NCBI GenBank assembly: GCA_964621615.1
Contig: CAZUMW010000034.1
Span: 1 to 50,148 of the forward strand
DNA length: 50,148 nucleotides
Reading direction: 5' to 3'
DNA from: CAZUMW01 sp964621615
GTDB taxonomy: Bacteria; Desulfobacterota; WTBG01; CAIYCZ01; CAIRTM01
This document shows positions 36,488 to 45,806 of this stretch, one piece after another. Made by a program: the position numbers and the translations under genes. The notes beneath the pieces were generated by a model that ran no database searches, was not told where the DNA came from, and saw only the letters and a list, made by a program, of their open reading frames with translations. Within the stretch, counting starts at the first letter, position 1, and every line of letters starts with the position of its first letter.

Positions 36488-38480
36488 TTATACCTACAAC
36501 CGGGAGCTTTTATTTGAAAAGCTCATGGGCCTGAGCGAAACATCAGCCCGCAAAAGCTACTACCCGGAGCTCCAGCAGCACATCAGCGAGCTCGAAAAGT
36601 ACAAGGCTCTCATAAATTACAGCACCGATGCTGTTTTCACCTTTAGCCCGGATACCGGATGTTTCATCGACGTGAACGAGGCTGCCTCGCATCAGTTCGG
36701 CGCCCCGCCGGAAGAGCTTGCCGCACGGTCATTATATGATTTTCTGGACGCCGCGACAGCAGAAAAAATAAAACATCTGCGGCCGGTTAAAGGCACGCCG
36801 ACTATACGCAAAGAAACGTTTATCACATCGCTGCACACAAAAACACAGGAAATAATGCCGGTTGAAATCAGCTTGAGCTTTATGTACATCGACGATGATG
36901 TGTACGGTATCGCCGTGGCACGCAATATCACCGAACGCCTGAAGGCGGAGCGTGAGCTCAAGGAAAGCAAGAAAAAATATGATATTATAACCCATTTCAC
37001 CTATGACTGGGAAACGTGGACCGGGCCCGGCAAAAACTATATATATGTTTCCCCATCCTGCCGCCGGATAACCGGGTACGCGGCGGAGAATTTCATGAAA
37101 AACCCGAACCTGCTGCTTTCCATCACACACCCTGATGACCGCGATAAGCTCAAAGCGCACATCGACAAGAACCCGGCCGCCGAAGATATTGACTCTCTTG
37201 ATTTCAGAATCATCACCAGGGGCGGCGAAACGCGCTGGATCAGCCACTATTGTCAGCGGGCACATGACAGCGACGGCGCGTTTGTCGGCAGAAGAGGCAG
37301 CAACCGGGACATAACCGAAAGAAAGCAGATCCAGCAGCGGCTCATTCAGGCTCAGAAAATGGAATCGGTCGGCACCCTTGCCGGCGGCATAGCGCACGAG
37401 TTCAACAATATCCTTGGCGGCATCATGGGCTATGCGGAAATTACCCAATATAAATTACCCCCCGGCAGCGCCCTGCAAAAAAACATGGAGGAAATCTTAA
37501 AGCTCGGCAGCCGGGCCGGGGATCTCGTGCGGCAGATCCTCACCTTCAGCAGGAAAAGCACCGTCAGCAAAAAGAGGCTTGAGCCGCACCAGGTCATTAC
37601 GGAACAGATAAAAATGCTGCGCAACATTATACCGTCAAATGTAGATATCAGAACCTCAATCAGCGATCACTGCGGCACAATCATGACCGACGAAACCCAG
37701 CTGCAGCAAATACTCATCAACCTGAGCGCCAATGCCGTCCAGGCAATGGAAAGCCGGGGCGGCACTCTGGATATTTCGCTTAAGCAGGTGTTTTTGAGCG
37801 CAGAGGACATCAAGCCATTTCAGCATATCAGCCCGGGCACATACCTTCAGCTCAGCGTCAGCGATACCGGCTGCGGCATAGAGCCGCACATTATCGACCG
37901 CATCCTCGAGCCGTTTTTCACGACCAAAGGAGTGGGCAAGGGCACCGGCATGGGGCTTGCGGTCGTACACGGCATCATAAGCGAACACGAAGGGGGTATT
38001 TCGGTTTCAAGCCGGCCCGGCAGAGGGTCAACATTCACCGTTGTGCTCCCGGTGGCGGAGGGCACGGCATCGAGGGATGCCCTGCACAAAGAACCTGTTC
38101 AGCAGCAGCGCTCAGGGCGAATTCTCATTGTCGACGATGAGGAGTTTATTGTGTCAACCATGAAGGAGATTCTGGAAAACATGGGATATCCGGTTACCGC
38201 AACAACAAGCAGCCCTGAGGCGCTTGAGCTGTTTCGCCGGGAGCCGAACAACTATGACCTCATTATAACCGATCTGATGATGCCTGCTCTTACCGGGGAC
38301 CGGCTTGCAGCAGAAGCGCTCAGAATCCGCCCCGATATCTCTGTGGTGCTCGCCACCGGCTACGGTGACGCGGCAGGGGGCACAAAGGTTAAAAACATCG
38401 GCGCAGCGGCAGTGCTTCCAAAGCCCTTTAAAATGAAGGAGCTCGTTGAGACGGTCAGAAGCGTTTTGGACGAGGAGTAA
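36471..38480 (+). CDS. PAS-PAS hybrid histidine kinase, ErcS-like partner
   Basis: This 669-residue cytoplasmic hybrid kinase has PAS1 (about 40-155), PAS2 of the PAS_3 type (about 165-290), HisKA with H309 in GGIAHEFNNILGG, an HATPase domain (N421, DTGCG 465-469, GTGMGLAVVHG) and a C-terminal receiver (550-669; D601 in IITDLMMPAL, K651 in LPKPF). Its ATG lies inside the ercA stop region (17-bp overlap), so the two are almost certainly cotranslated. By analogy with the Pseudomonas ErcA/ErcS system, the dehydrogenase may be a metabolic sensor feeding this kinase. That function is inferred. Confidence 0.92.
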   Translation: MKERCDYTYNRELLFEKLMGLSETSARKSYYPELQQHISELEKYKALINYSTDAVFTFSPDTGCFIDVNEAASHQFGAPPEELAARSLYDFLDAATAEKIKHLRPVKGTPTIRKETFITSLHTKTQEIMPVEISLSFMYIDDDVYGIAVARNITERLKAERELKESKKKYDIITHFTYDWETWTGPGKNYIYVSPSCRRITGYAAENFMKNPNLLLSITHPDDRDKLKAHIDKNPAAEDIDSLDFRIITRGGETRWISHYCQRAHDSDGAFVGRRGSNRDITERKQIQQRLIQAQKMESVGTLAGGIAHEFNNILGGIMGYAEITQYKLPPGSALQKNMEEILKLGSRAGDLVRQILTFSRKSTVSKKRLEPHQVITEQIKMLRNIIPSNVDIRTSISDHCGTIMTDETQLQQILINLSANAVQAMESRGGTLDISLKQVFLSAEDIKPFQHISPGTYLQLSVSDTGCGIEPHIIDRILEPFFTTKGVGKGTGMGLAVVHGIISEHEGGISVSSRPGRGSTFTVVLPVAEGTASRDALHKEPVQQQRSGRILIVDDEEFIVSTMKEILENMGYPVTATTSSPEALELFRREPNNYDLIITDLMMPALTGDRLAAEALRIRPDISVVLATGYGDAAGGTKVKNIGAAAVLPKPFKMKELVETVRSVLDEE

Positions 38481-38693
38481 CGACAGGGCGATTGCGTTTT
38501 TTCCGGAATCCCCCTCCCCGCACCACCATTCAGCGATACCCGGCTGCAGAGGCCAGCATTCTATTTGAGAAACCGGCAAGGGTATGATATCATTGATACC
38601 CGATTCGGTGCCCCTGAAAAAACATCACAGCACCGTAACAGCACACTAATCACCCGGCAGTCCAGAAACCGCAGCATCCCACGGGGAAGCCAT

Positions 38694-39053
38694 ATGGGAA
38701 AAAACACGCGCTCTGAAGCGCAAAACAAATGCATAGCATGCAGCGCCGCCTGCTGCCACAACCTGTCCATACCGGTAACACGTCCCCGCACGCGCTCTGA
38801 AAAAGATGAGCTCAAGTGGTACCTTCACTTCGACACCGTACAGATATACATCAGGAAGCAGCGGTGGCATCTGCTCATAAAGGGCAAATGCATATACCTG
38901 AAAAACACCATGTGCTCCATTTACGAAGACAGGCCTCAGGTCTGCAGAAACCACAGCGCTGAAAGCTGTGAAATGACCGGAACGTGGTATGATGAGCTGT
39001 TTTCCACACCCGATGAGCTCGACGCATATCTTAAAAGAAAAAAGAAGCGCTAA
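38694..39053 (+). CDS. YkgJ-family cysteine-cluster protein
   Basis: This is a 119-residue protein of the YkgJ/UPF0153 group. The cysteine pattern CIACSAACC, then KCIYL, CSIYEDRPQVCRNH and ESCEM suits a zinc or Fe-S site. Function is unknown in the family. I chose the ATG at 38694 (GGGGAAG upstream) because the frame before it lacks family-like sequence. It lies between the hybrid kinase and tex, and a GGGTAT/ATACCC inverted repeat (38580-38601) precedes it. Confidence 0.8.
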   Translation: MGKNTRSEAQNKCIACSAACCHNLSIPVTRPRTRSEKDELKWYLHFDTVQIYIRKQRWHLLIKGKCIYLKNTMCSIYEDRPQVCRNHSAESCEMTGTWYDELFSTPDELDAYLKRKKKR

Positions 39054-39113
39054 CCCGGCACATGGCCTGCACTGGAATACGCAGATGATATATTGAGAAA
39101 GGACACCGCTCAT

Positions 39114-41264
39114 ATGAAACAGCACATTGATCAGATCGCCGGGGAAACTCAGCTTACGGCACATCAGGTGGCAGCAGTGGCACAGCTCCTGTCACAAAGC
39201 GCAACAATTCCCTTTATCGCACGCTACCGAAAAGAAGCAACCGGAAGCCTTGATGAGGTTGCCGTTACGGCAATCCGCGACCGCCTCGCCCGCCTGAAGG
39301 CGCTGGATGAGCGCCGGGAGGCCATTCTCAGCTCACTCCGGGAGCGGGAGCTTCTCACCGGCGACCTCAAGAAAAAAATCATGGGTGCGGAAACCCTCGC
39401 CGCACTTGAAGATATATACCTTCCGCTCCGCCCCCGGCGGCGAACCCGCGCGCTCATAGCGAAGGAAAAAGGCCTCGAGCCCCTTGCAGACCATTTATGT
39501 GAGCAGAATGAAACAGACCCGCACGCAGCGGCGCAGGGCTTTATCGATTCCGGAAAGGGCGTTGGCACAGCCGATGACGCCCTCCAGGGGGCGCGGGATA
39601 TTATCGCCGAGCGCATCAGCGAAGACCCGCGCGCACGCAGCAGGATGCGGATGCTTTTTATGCACAAAGGCGTCATTCAATCAAAAGTGCATTCCGGCAA
39701 AGAGGAAGAGGCAGGTAAATACAAAGATTATTTCGACTGGCAGGAGCAGGCGCACGCGGCCCCCTCACACCGCGTGCTTGCCATTCGGCGAGCTGAAAAG
39801 GAAGGGTTTCTTGCGCTGCGCATACTGCCCGACCAGGATGAGGCAATCGCTATTCTCGAAAAAATGTATGTCAGGCAGCAGAACAAAGCGGCCGAGCAGG
39901 TGCGCGCAGCGGTGCGCGACAGCTACCACCGCCTGCTGGGCCCTTCCATGGAGACCGAAGCACGCCTCGAGCTCAAACAGCGTGCCGATGCCGAGGCTAT
40001 ACGCGTTTTCGCCGCCAACCTCCGGCAGCTGCTGCTTGCTCCGCCTCTGGGCCGCAGGCGGGTGATGGCTCTTGATCCGGGCTTTCGAACCGGGTGCAAG
40101 GTTGTCTGTCTGGACAGCGGCGGTGCTCTTCTGCACCACGGCACCGTTTACCCGCATGAGCCGCACAACAAAAAGCGCGCGGCGGCACAGATTCTGGAGC
40201 AGCTGTGCCGGCAGTACGCACCGGATGTTATTGCAGTAGGAAACGGCACTGCAGGCCGGGAAACTGAACAGTTCATCCGGATGCTGAAGCTTTCGGGCGC
40301 TCCGGCGGTGACGATGGTGAGCGAAAGCGGCGCCTCAGTGTACTCCGCCTCTGCAGCTGCGCGGGAGGAGTTTCCCGACCACGATGTCACGGTCCGGGGA
40401 GCGGTTTCAATCGGCAGGCGCCTTATGGACCCCCTGGCAGAGCTTGTCAAGATCGATCCGAAATCGATCGGCGTCGGACAGTACCAGCATGACGTCGATC
40501 AAAAGCTGCTTAAAAGCACGCTTGATGACTGCGTGGCGAGCTGCGTGAACCTGGTCGGGGTCGATGTCAACACCGCCAGCAGACAGCTGCTTTCATATGT
40601 GTCGGGAGTCGGCCCGTCCCTGGCGCAGCGCATTGTGGAACACCGCACAGCATACGGCCCCTTTAACAGCCGTGAGGAGCTCCGCTCGGTCTCGGGCCTG
40701 GGGCCGAAAGCATTCGAGCAGGCGGCGGGCTTTCTGCGCATCACACAGGGCGCGAACCCGCTCGACGCAAGCGCCGTGCATCCTGAAAGCTATCACATCG
40801 TGGAGCATATGGCACGCGACCTCGGCTGCAGCGTCGGCGAGCTTCTGGAAAATGAAACGCTTCGCAGCAGCATCGATCTGAAGCAGTACACCACAGAAGC
40901 TGCAGGCCTTCCCACCCTTCAGGACATTATGAGCGAACTTGCCAAGCCCGGACGCGATCCCCGCGAGCAGTTCGAGGTGTTCAGCTTCGCAGAAGGCGTA
41001 AACGACATCAGCGACGTCACCGCCGGCATGCGCCTGCCCGGCATTGTCACCAATATAACTAATTTCGGCGCCTTCGTTGATATCGGCGTTCATCAGGACG
41101 GGCTTGTCCATATCAGCGAGCTTGCGGACCGCTATGTAAAAAATCCCGCCGATGAAGTCAGGCTCCATCAAAAAGTTACCGTGCGCGTTCTGGACGTAGA
41201 TGTGCCCAGAAAGCGGATTTCACTGTCGCTTCGCAGCCCGGCAAACACCGCCGGCGCCGCCTGA
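39114..41264 (+). CDS. tex: Tex-family RNA-binding protein
   Basis: Tex is a conserved cytoplasmic nucleic-acid-binding protein related to eukaryotic Spt6, with roles in transcription and stress or toxin gene expression. The 716 residues have the N-terminal helical Tex domain (ATIPFIARYRKEATGSLDE), the YqgF/RNase H-like domain (VMALDPGFRTGCKVV), two HhH-type domains (YVSGVGPSLAQRIVEHR, VSGLGPKAFEQAAGFLRI) and a C-terminal S1 RNA-binding domain (GIVTNITNFGAFVDIGVHQDGLVHISEL). The start at 39114 has GAAAGGA upstream; an upstream TTG is unlikely. The gene is complete. Confidence 0.97.
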   Translation: MKQHIDQIAGETQLTAHQVAAVAQLLSQSATIPFIARYRKEATGSLDEVAVTAIRDRLARLKALDERREAILSSLRERELLTGDLKKKIMGAETLAALEDIYLPLRPRRRTRALIAKEKGLEPLADHLCEQNETDPHAAAQGFIDSGKGVGTADDALQGARDIIAERISEDPRARSRMRMLFMHKGVIQSKVHSGKEEEAGKYKDYFDWQEQAHAAPSHRVLAIRRAEKEGFLALRILPDQDEAIAILEKMYVRQQNKAAEQVRAAVRDSYHRLLGPSMETEARLELKQRADAEAIRVFAANLRQLLLAPPLGRRRVMALDPGFRTGCKVVCLDSGGALLHHGTVYPHEPHNKKRAAAQILEQLCRQYAPDVIAVGNGTAGRETEQFIRMLKLSGAPAVTMVSESGASVYSASAAAREEFPDHDVTVRGAVSIGRRLMDPLAELVKIDPKSIGVGQYQHDVDQKLLKSTLDDCVASCVNLVGVDVNTASRQLLSYVSGVGPSLAQRIVEHRTAYGPFNSREELRSVSGLGPKAFEQAAGFLRITQGANPLDASAVHPESYHIVEHMARDLGCSVGELLENETLRSSIDLKQYTTEAAGLPTLQDIMSELAKPGRDPREQFEVFSFAEGVNDISDVTAGMRLPGIVTNITNFGAFVDIGVHQDGLVHISELADRYVKNPADEVRLHQKVTVRVLDVDVPRKRISLSLRSPANTAGAA

Positions 41265-41452
41265 GGATGCACACGCTGTGCCGCGATGCATATGATAGCC
41301 GTCACGAAACCCGCTGCGTATAAGCCTCATTTTTTCTTCCCCACGCAAGAGCAGCGATATCCACACGATTGTCCCTGCACAAATGTGCCTGAATGCCTTT
41401 TTGGGGCATACGCCCCCCTTTCATAGTTTTGAAAACCCGGCAGATGTTGTCT

Positions 41453-41472
41453 ATGACGTAATATGACGTCAT
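41453..41472. promoter_or_regulatory. Tandem ATGACGT sites, one a perfect palindrome
   Basis: ATGACGTAAT (41453-41462) is followed immediately by the palindrome ATGACGTCAT (41463-41472). The pair sits about 40 bp upstream of a promoter, a plausible activator-binding position. Confidence 0.4.
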
Positions 41473-41510
41473 CGTATTTTATGTAAGTCAATATATATTT
41501 TATTTTTTTC

Positions 41511-41540
41511 TTGACACTATATATATCAAATAACTAAAAT
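41511..41540 (+). promoter_or_regulatory. Sigma-70-type promoter upstream of DUF1302/DUF1329
   Basis: A perfect TTGACA (41511-41516) and TAAAAT (41535-41540) are separated by 18 bp. The transcript would begin near 41547, leaving a leader of about 370 nt before the DUF1302 start. Confidence 0.6.
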
Positions 41541-41737
41541 AGATTTTATTATTATATTATTGAACCATAATATAACAATAATTATCAATTACACATTATA
41601 TAGAAAATTAATTATGATACAACTCATGAATTCGATTGAGGATATACAGCTCTTTGCACCAATTCTCTATCTAATCGTATTTAAAAAAACATATATTGCT
41701 AAAATGTATAAATTGAGCGGATAATACAGAGGATAGC

Positions 41738-41827
41738 ATGTTAAATAAACCTCTATTTTTATTTTGGGCCCTTATTATTTTTTTCGTTCTCTACTGTGTT
41801 ATTTGTAAATTGTGCGGATTAGTGTAG
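41738..41827 (+). CDS. Candidate 29-residue membrane peptide
   Basis: ATG at 41738 is preceded by GAGG 5 nt upstream. The 29 residues are almost entirely hydrophobic (PLFLFWALIIFFVLYCVI and ending in KLCGLV), the size and character of a small bacterial membrane peptide or leader. It lies in the leader of the DUF1302 transcript. I see no homologue I can name, and AT-rich DNA makes such frames by chance, so it is a candidate only. Confidence 0.35.
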   Translation: MLNKPLFLFWALIIFFVLYCVICKLCGLV

Positions 41828-41916
41828 CAGCCAAACAGATCTAACAATAATAGTTGAAAGAAATTAGCTTAAAAATTTATTTTATATAAATAATTTTTGC
41901 AAAAGAGGAGGGCATA

Positions 41917-43428
41917 ATGAAAATTTTTACTTTCAAAATCCTGATTATAGCATCTCTCCTGCTGCTCATACCCTATTCTGTTGCCGCGGTTGAGCTGTTT
42001 GACGGCAAGGTTGTTGTCCACGGAAAAATTTCCGAGCAGCTCCTTATGAGGGCCCGCGACACAATCCATGATGAAATTCACGATTACGATTATTTCAATG
42101 CGCGATCCTCACTTATGCTCGAAGTAATGGTTCGCTTGTGGAGGGGGGGCGCGTTCAAGGAATTGAATTTATACAGCGTATGGAAAAATTATTACGACGT
42201 GGCTCATGAATTTGATTCGGGGTATAAAAATTATTTGCGTGATTTTGCCGGCGATTCCTCTCATGCCATTGAAGAGCTCAAGTCCTATGAAAAATTCAGG
42301 GACATATGCCGGGAGCTGTATCTTGAATACACGACGGATTTTTATCAAATACGTATCGGTAAACAAATCGTATCCTGGGGCGACATGGGCTTTGAGCGAA
42401 TGGCGGATATTGTCAATCCCATCGACATGCGCGGCATGCTCAATCCTGCCTATCCTGATTTTGCCGAGCTGAAAAGGGGGCTCTGGATGCTGCGGCTATA
42501 TGTCACCCCGCCCGATATGCCTATGGACATGAAGTTTGAGTTTCTGGTTATCCCGGAATTTATCCCGAACCGCAACTGGCCTGCCGGATATCACCTGTCG
42601 CACCCGCCGGCTATGAACAGTATGGCAAACCCCAATGAGCTTTACCTGCCCGACTATCGGGACCGGCCGAAAGAATGGAACAACCCTGAGATAGGCTTCA
42701 GAGTCCGCGGCTTTTTGTGGGGGTTTGACTGGACCCTGCAGTGGCTTTATCACCGGAACGATACGGCCATATTCAGAACGAACAAGGCAGTTGAAGCCCA
42801 GCTGGCAGCAGTTCTGGACAGGAGGGCTGAGAATGTTAAAGATTATAAATGGTACAACACCTTCGGGTTTACCTTCAACAAAACGATCGACCGCACAATT
42901 CCCATAATTCCCGGCACCAACCTGACCATGAGCGGCAATCTGCTGTATCTTGAGGCAATCTACGATTTGAACAAAGATTGCAACCAGATGGTGGGAACAA
43001 AAAGTAAGATTCGCGAGTATGACCGCTTTGCGTATGCTGTCGGATGGCAAACGAAAATTTTTGTGCCGAAATTAACCCCCTGGAATCGAAATGAATATCT
43101 TAACTCAACCACGCAGCTGTTTATGGAGTGGGTATGGGAAAACAAAAAATCATATTACATATACCCCTATCTGAGCTATCGCGAAGGCGGGCATCACTGG
43201 GCAATGCTCACCCAGCAGCTCAATATGGAATTCTGGAACGGAAGGATAATACCGGCAGTATATGCGGCGTATTATCTAACGCAGGGCGGGGGGTACTGGG
43301 CGCCGGCTCTGGGATTCAAGCCGCAGTTCAGATGGACCTTCATGGTACGGTACATGAATTATTTCGACCTGAGCCACGGCCTGAACGATAAAGATTTTTT
43401 TACTTTTGAAATTACATATGAATTCTAA
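41917..43428 (+). CDS. DUF1302-family outer-membrane protein
   Basis: This 503-residue protein has a signal peptide (MKIFTFKILIIASLLLLIPYS, up to the AVA-like cleavage region). The rest is rich in aromatic-alternating beta strands and ends with the C-terminal ITYEF, the terminal aromatic residue common to outer-membrane beta-barrels. The internal IGKQIVSWGDMGF and DIVNPIDMRG motifs match the DUF1302 family. These proteins usually pair with DUF1329 and often with an RND/MMPL exporter, with roles suggested in the export of lipids or pigments. GAGGAGGG precedes the ATG. Confidence 0.85.
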   Translation: MKIFTFKILIIASLLLLIPYSVAAVELFDGKVVVHGKISEQLLMRARDTIHDEIHDYDYFNARSSLMLEVMVRLWRGGAFKELNLYSVWKNYYDVAHEFDSGYKNYLRDFAGDSSHAIEELKSYEKFRDICRELYLEYTTDFYQIRIGKQIVSWGDMGFERMADIVNPIDMRGMLNPAYPDFAELKRGLWMLRLYVTPPDMPMDMKFEFLVIPEFIPNRNWPAGYHLSHPPAMNSMANPNELYLPDYRDRPKEWNNPEIGFRVRGFLWGFDWTLQWLYHRNDTAIFRTNKAVEAQLAAVLDRRAENVKDYKWYNTFGFTFNKTIDRTIPIIPGTNLTMSGNLLYLEAIYDLNKDCNQMVGTKSKIREYDRFAYAVGWQTKIFVPKLTPWNRNEYLNSTTQLFMEWVWENKKSYYIYPYLSYREGGHHWAMLTQQLNMEFWNGRIIPAVYAAYYLTQGGGYWAPALGFKPQFRWTFMVRYMNYFDLSHGLNDKDFFTFEITYEF

Positions 43429-43445
43429 ATACCCGGGGGTGTGAA

Positions 43446-44699
43446 ATGAGAAAAAATATTTTGACCGCACTGCTTTTTACCTGTGTTTTCGCACACGCTT
43501 CGCACCATGTTACCGCCGCTGAAATCGAATACCCTGTTGTCTGCTACAAGGGGGAGGAGCTGGAAAAAGTCAGGGCCTGGGAAAAACAATGGGCCGGCAA
43601 AAAAATTGACAGCACGAACATCGATACGGTGAAGGAATTTTTACCCAAGTCATTTTATGACCTGTTCACCAACACGGAGGACTGGGGGGAGCACTGGTTT
43701 GTTATCGTCCCCTACAGGCCGATATACCCCTCGGAAGGCAAAATAAAGATGACCAAAAAATATGCCGGCCAGACCAGAATCGGAAAAAGCGGGGAGTGCC
43801 TGAACTGGGTTTCAGGCGTACCGTTTCCCAACCCGGAAAGCGCCATAGAAATGGCACACAACTTTCGAAACAGATGTGCCGGAGACTCGATAAAAACAAA
43901 CGAGACCGGCCATATCGTCGACGGCAGGCTCAAGTATGACATGAGCGTAAAAATACATAACAATTATCAGTATTTTTCCGGAAGGACCGATGTCCCTCCC
44001 GTGCCCGAGTTTCCCGAAAACCCGAAACAAATCTGGCGCGCCTTTACGATGCTGCAGCTTGCGCCCCCGGAAACCCGGGACATGCGCATCATGGAAATAA
44101 ATTATAAGGACAGGATGAAACCGTATGATTCCTGGTTCTGGATGCCGAGCGTCCGGCGCGTTCGGCGGCGCTCGACCACCGAGCGTGAGGATGCCCAGGG
44201 CGGAGGGGATTTTGCGGCATATGATAATTTCGGATGGGATGGGCCCATTCAGATTAACACCTACACCTATCTCGGGCAAAAAGATCTGCTGATGGCACGC
44301 CACAACCCGGACCCCCAGGCGTACGAAGGCACCCACAAGCCGGGGGATTGTATCTACAGCGGCGTCAAGCGCGAGCGCATAAAAATGCATGTTGTGGAAG
44401 CCGTAAGCGAAAATCCCAATTTTATGTATTCGAAAATGATATGGTACCTCGACCCTGAAACATGGCAGATGCTGTACTCCGACCGCTATGACCGGCACGG
44501 CAAGCTGTGGAAGGTTATGGATCAGTTCGAATATGTGGATAAGGGGGTAACCGGCGTTCCGGTTGATTTCTTCTCGGGAAATCAGATGGTGGACGTGCAG
44601 CGGCGGCACTCAACCATTGCCTACGGAAAATATGAATTCGGCGTGACAATGCCCGTTCGCATGTTCACGTTTCAGTATCTGCGAAAAAGAGGCTACTGA
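43446..44699 (+). CDS. DUF1329-family periplasmic/outer-membrane protein
   Basis: This 417-residue protein has a signal peptide (MRKNILTALLFTCVFAHAS). Family-like features are the FWMPSVRRVRRRSTTER and MIWYLDPETWQMLYSDRYDR segments and the PVRMFTFQYL end. DUF1329 proteins resemble the lipoprotein-carrier fold (LolA/LolB-like) and nearly always sit beside DUF1302. There are 17 bp between the two stop/start codons here, so they form an operon. No lipobox is visible. The partner RND exporter seen in other genomes is not in the window. Confidence 0.87.
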   Translation: MRKNILTALLFTCVFAHASHHVTAAEIEYPVVCYKGEELEKVRAWEKQWAGKKIDSTNIDTVKEFLPKSFYDLFTNTEDWGEHWFVIVPYRPIYPSEGKIKMTKKYAGQTRIGKSGECLNWVSGVPFPNPESAIEMAHNFRNRCAGDSIKTNETGHIVDGRLKYDMSVKIHNNYQYFSGRTDVPPVPEFPENPKQIWRAFTMLQLAPPETRDMRIMEINYKDRMKPYDSWFWMPSVRRVRRRSTTEREDAQGGGDFAAYDNFGWDGPIQINTYTYLGQKDLLMARHNPDPQAYEGTHKPGDCIYSGVKRERIKMHVVEAVSENPNFMYSKMIWYLDPETWQMLYSDRYDRHGKLWKVMDQFEYVDKGVTGVPVDFFSGNQMVDVQRRHSTIAYGKYEFGVTMPVRMFTFQYLRKRGY

Positions 44700-44706
44700 T
44701 TGCTTG

Positions 44707-44735
44707 AGCGCCCGTTACATCACGGGCGCTTTTTA
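44707..44735 (+). terminator. Intrinsic terminator of the DUF1302/DUF1329 operon
   Basis: AGCGCCCGT (44707-44715) pairs with ACGGGCGCT (44722-44730) across a 6-nt loop, followed by TTTTT. The hairpin overlaps the last codons and stop of the convergent methyltransferase gene. Confidence 0.9.
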
Positions 44736-45580
44736 TTCATGGCAAGCATAAAAAAACATGTATCGGTCAGGTTCACTGCCCCGGTCTCCTCAAAGGGGTG
44801 AATCACCTGAAAGTGCTTTTCCAGATATTCTCTGGTTTTCTGACAGGTAAAAAACTGCAGGCCTATCTTCTCAAAAATAATATCATAGGCCTCCTTTGTA
44901 TCCGTCAGATTGAAATCTTCCAAAAGCAGCAGCAGGTCCGCAACCGGTGCGATGCGGTCTATTGTGTCATACCCTCCGTACGGGATACAGAAACGCTCAT
45001 ACATGACAACCGGCCTCTGAAGGCGTTCGATCAGCTCGCGGGGAGGGTCCTGTGTGATATCCCAGACAAAATCGGCTATGGAAAGCTCAGGATACTCGTT
45101 TTGCAAGCGCCTGCCGACTGATTTTATGCCCGATGCGCTGTCAGATATGATTACCGGCACTGAAATTCGGTTTTTTACCATTTCACGGCAAAGGACTTCT
45201 GTAACCTTGCCCGGGCCGGTGCCGATTTCAACAACACTCCCGATTTGCCCTGTTTTTGCGATAGCGACAACCATGTCAATCATGGCATCAGCAAAAATCC
45301 TATACATCGCACTTTCTGCATAGGTTTTAAACAGCTCCTGTACATCATGCCTTGACCAGTCCCAGCTCCCATGCTGCGTCACCTCCATTATCAGTTTTGA
45401 CCAGTCCACCAGAAACTGCATTTCAGGCTGCACCTCATCATTGCCGACCTCTTCGCCTCGCAGTATTTTCTCTGTTGCCCTGAGAAACGGCTGCCAATCG
45501 CCGATAGTGTCCTTAAAGGATTTACAGAAATTTCGCATCGGCTCTTCTGCAGAAGCAATTATCTGATCCGGATTCATCAT
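44720..45580 (-). CDS. SAM-dependent methyltransferase-like protein
   Basis: This 286-residue protein has the class I methyltransferase motif VVEIGTGPGKVTEVL near residue 115, followed by an acidic strand end (VPVIISDSA) that suits SAM binding. The N-terminal 110 residues are helical and unassigned; the C-terminus has an ADLLLLLEDFN strand. The substrate cannot be deduced. The ATG at 45580 has AGGTGG about 6 nt upstream; two ATGs are adjacent. Its end overlaps the opposite-strand terminator. It marks the left end of the AT-richer accessory stretch. Confidence 0.75.
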   Translation of the reverse strand: MMNPDQIIASAEEPMRNFCKSFKDTIGDWQPFLRATEKILRGEEVGNDEVQPEMQFLVDWSKLIMEVTQHGSWDWSRHDVQELFKTYAESAMYRIFADAMIDMVVAIAKTGQIGSVVEIGTGPGKVTEVLCREMVKNRISVPVIISDSASGIKSVGRRLQNEYPELSIADFVWDITQDPPRELIERLQRPVVMYERFCIPYGGYDTIDRIAPVADLLLLLEDFNLTDTKEAYDIIFEKIGLQFFTCQKTREYLEKHFQVIHPFEETGAVNLTDTCFFMLAMNKKRP

Positions 45581-45806
45581 ACAGCACCACCTCATGTCTT
45601 GTTAATATTCAATTCCACCACACATAATTTTTCAAGTGTTCATCATATCAGAATGGATTATGCAACAAACAAATAAAAAAATCAAAACCTTCGATTTCCT
45701 GCTGGTAATACGGAGAAAAAAGGAGGGGGGAGCGGAAACGGGAACATCCCTCAGTTATTCATTGAATGGTATTGAAGTGACGTTTAGCACCCCTAACGGT
45801 GGCCTC

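Larger units (their letters stand above)
41265..41916. other. AT-rich 650-bp leader before the DUF1302 gene
   Basis: The base composition drops sharply from about 41440 onward. It contains a direct repeat, a good promoter and one possible small membrane peptide, listed separately. No other gene is evident. A short 36-codon frame at 41614-41724 has no ribosome binding site and I do not call it. Confidence 0.6.

Noticed and set aside
41614..41724. 36-codon frame in the AT-rich leader
   Set aside because: No ribosome binding site and no conserved features; expected by chance in such DNA.
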